This document shows, one piece after another, positions 63,926 through 64,000 of a stretch of 64,000 nucleotides of DNA (position 1 is its first letter; each line of letters begins with the position of its first letter). Both the position numbers and the translations under genes were made by a program. Location of the stretch: positions 96,626 through 160,625 of the forward strand of contig JBDXFZ010000111.1 of the NCBI GenBank assembly GCA_039990395.1. The letters are read 5' to 3'. This stretch comes from CALINF01 sp039990395. Its GTDB lineage: Bacteria > Pseudomonadota > Gammaproteobacteria > Pseudomonadales > Halieaceae. The notes below the pieces were generated by a model that was not told the DNA's origin, ran no database searches, and was given only the letters and a program-made list of their open reading frames with translations.

Positions 63926-64000
63926 TTATTCTCTCGCATGTATGGCAATGCGTCCTGTGATTGCATTCACATCTGATAACACGGGCATCCGTTGCATCTG
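63926..64000 (-). CDS. C-terminal end of a gene cut by the right edge
   Basis: An open minus-strand frame enters from the right edge and ends at TAA 63928-63926, coding ...SDVNAITGRIAIHARE. It stops 35 bases before the next gene. Only 24 residues are visible, so it is unidentified and could be chance. Confidence 0.3.
   Translation of the reverse strand, partial: QMQRMPVLSDVNAITGRIAIHARE

Overview
The window is a chromosomal segment of a gammaproteobacterium, probably a marine heterotroph. Supporting signs are AceK, a Pseudomonas-type Fur that lacks the CxxC pair, BamE, RatA/RnfH, a HexR-controlled Entner-Doudoroff operon, sigma-32 (RpoH) promoters before grpE and dnaK, a one-piece tmRNA with the tag ANDDNYGAQLAA, and a multisubunit Mrp-type cation/proton antiporter. 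I cannot name the genus from this sequence alone.

Layout. (1) Positions 1-6900: a signalling cluster of overlapping genes. It holds a propeller-type hybrid histidine kinase (cut by the left edge), a second propeller protein with what looks like a decayed kinase core, and a degenerate ApbE-like protein. (2) 6.9-18.3 kb: metabolic genes, namely enoyl-CoA hydratase, Tag glycosylase, MATE exporter, a double-TetR regulator, TesB thioesterase, two histidine phosphatases translationally chained to aceK, an SDR, and two adjacent acyl-CoA dehydrogenases that look like a heteromeric pair. (3) 18.5-31.7 kb: core housekeeping genes, including ybbN, dapB, dnaJ, dnaK, grpE, hrcA, recN, fur, bamE, rnfH, ratA, a sodium symporter, smpB and a TSUP permease. 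(4) 32.0-38.6 kb: edd-glk-eda-zwf-pgl-hexR, a complete glucose-to-pyruvate Entner-Doudoroff operon with its own repressor and HexR-like boxes upstream. (5) 38.6-46.0 kb: a nine-gene Mrp-type antiporter operon with three D-like subunits. (6) 46.4-46.8 kb: ssrA (tmRNA) with promoter and terminator.

(7) 47.0-64.0 kb: accessory DNA lying just after the 3' end of ssrA, a classic integration hotspot. It begins with a GC-rich AddB-like nuclease / AddA-like helicase-nuclease pair. Composition then drops sharply into an AT-rich block. That block contains a DNA phosphorothioation-associated methyltransferase-like gene and, converging on it, an operon reading RHH-like regulator, DUF4007 protein (SspB-like), 1160-residue ATPase (SspC-like), PAPS-reductase-like PP-loop protein (SspD/DndC-like), a GIY-YIG-like protein with a long internal insertion, and a DGQHR (DndB-like) protein. 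No cysteine desulfurase (SspA/DndA), DndD, DndE or SspE is visible.

How the genes may work together (inference): the SspBCD-like core would install single-strand phosphorothioate marks with sulfur from a housekeeping desulfurase. The GIY-YIG and DGQHR proteins, the methyltransferase-like protein and perhaps the AddAB-like pair would then form the sensing or attacking arm of an anti-phage or plasmid barrier. This combination is the most interesting part of the window.
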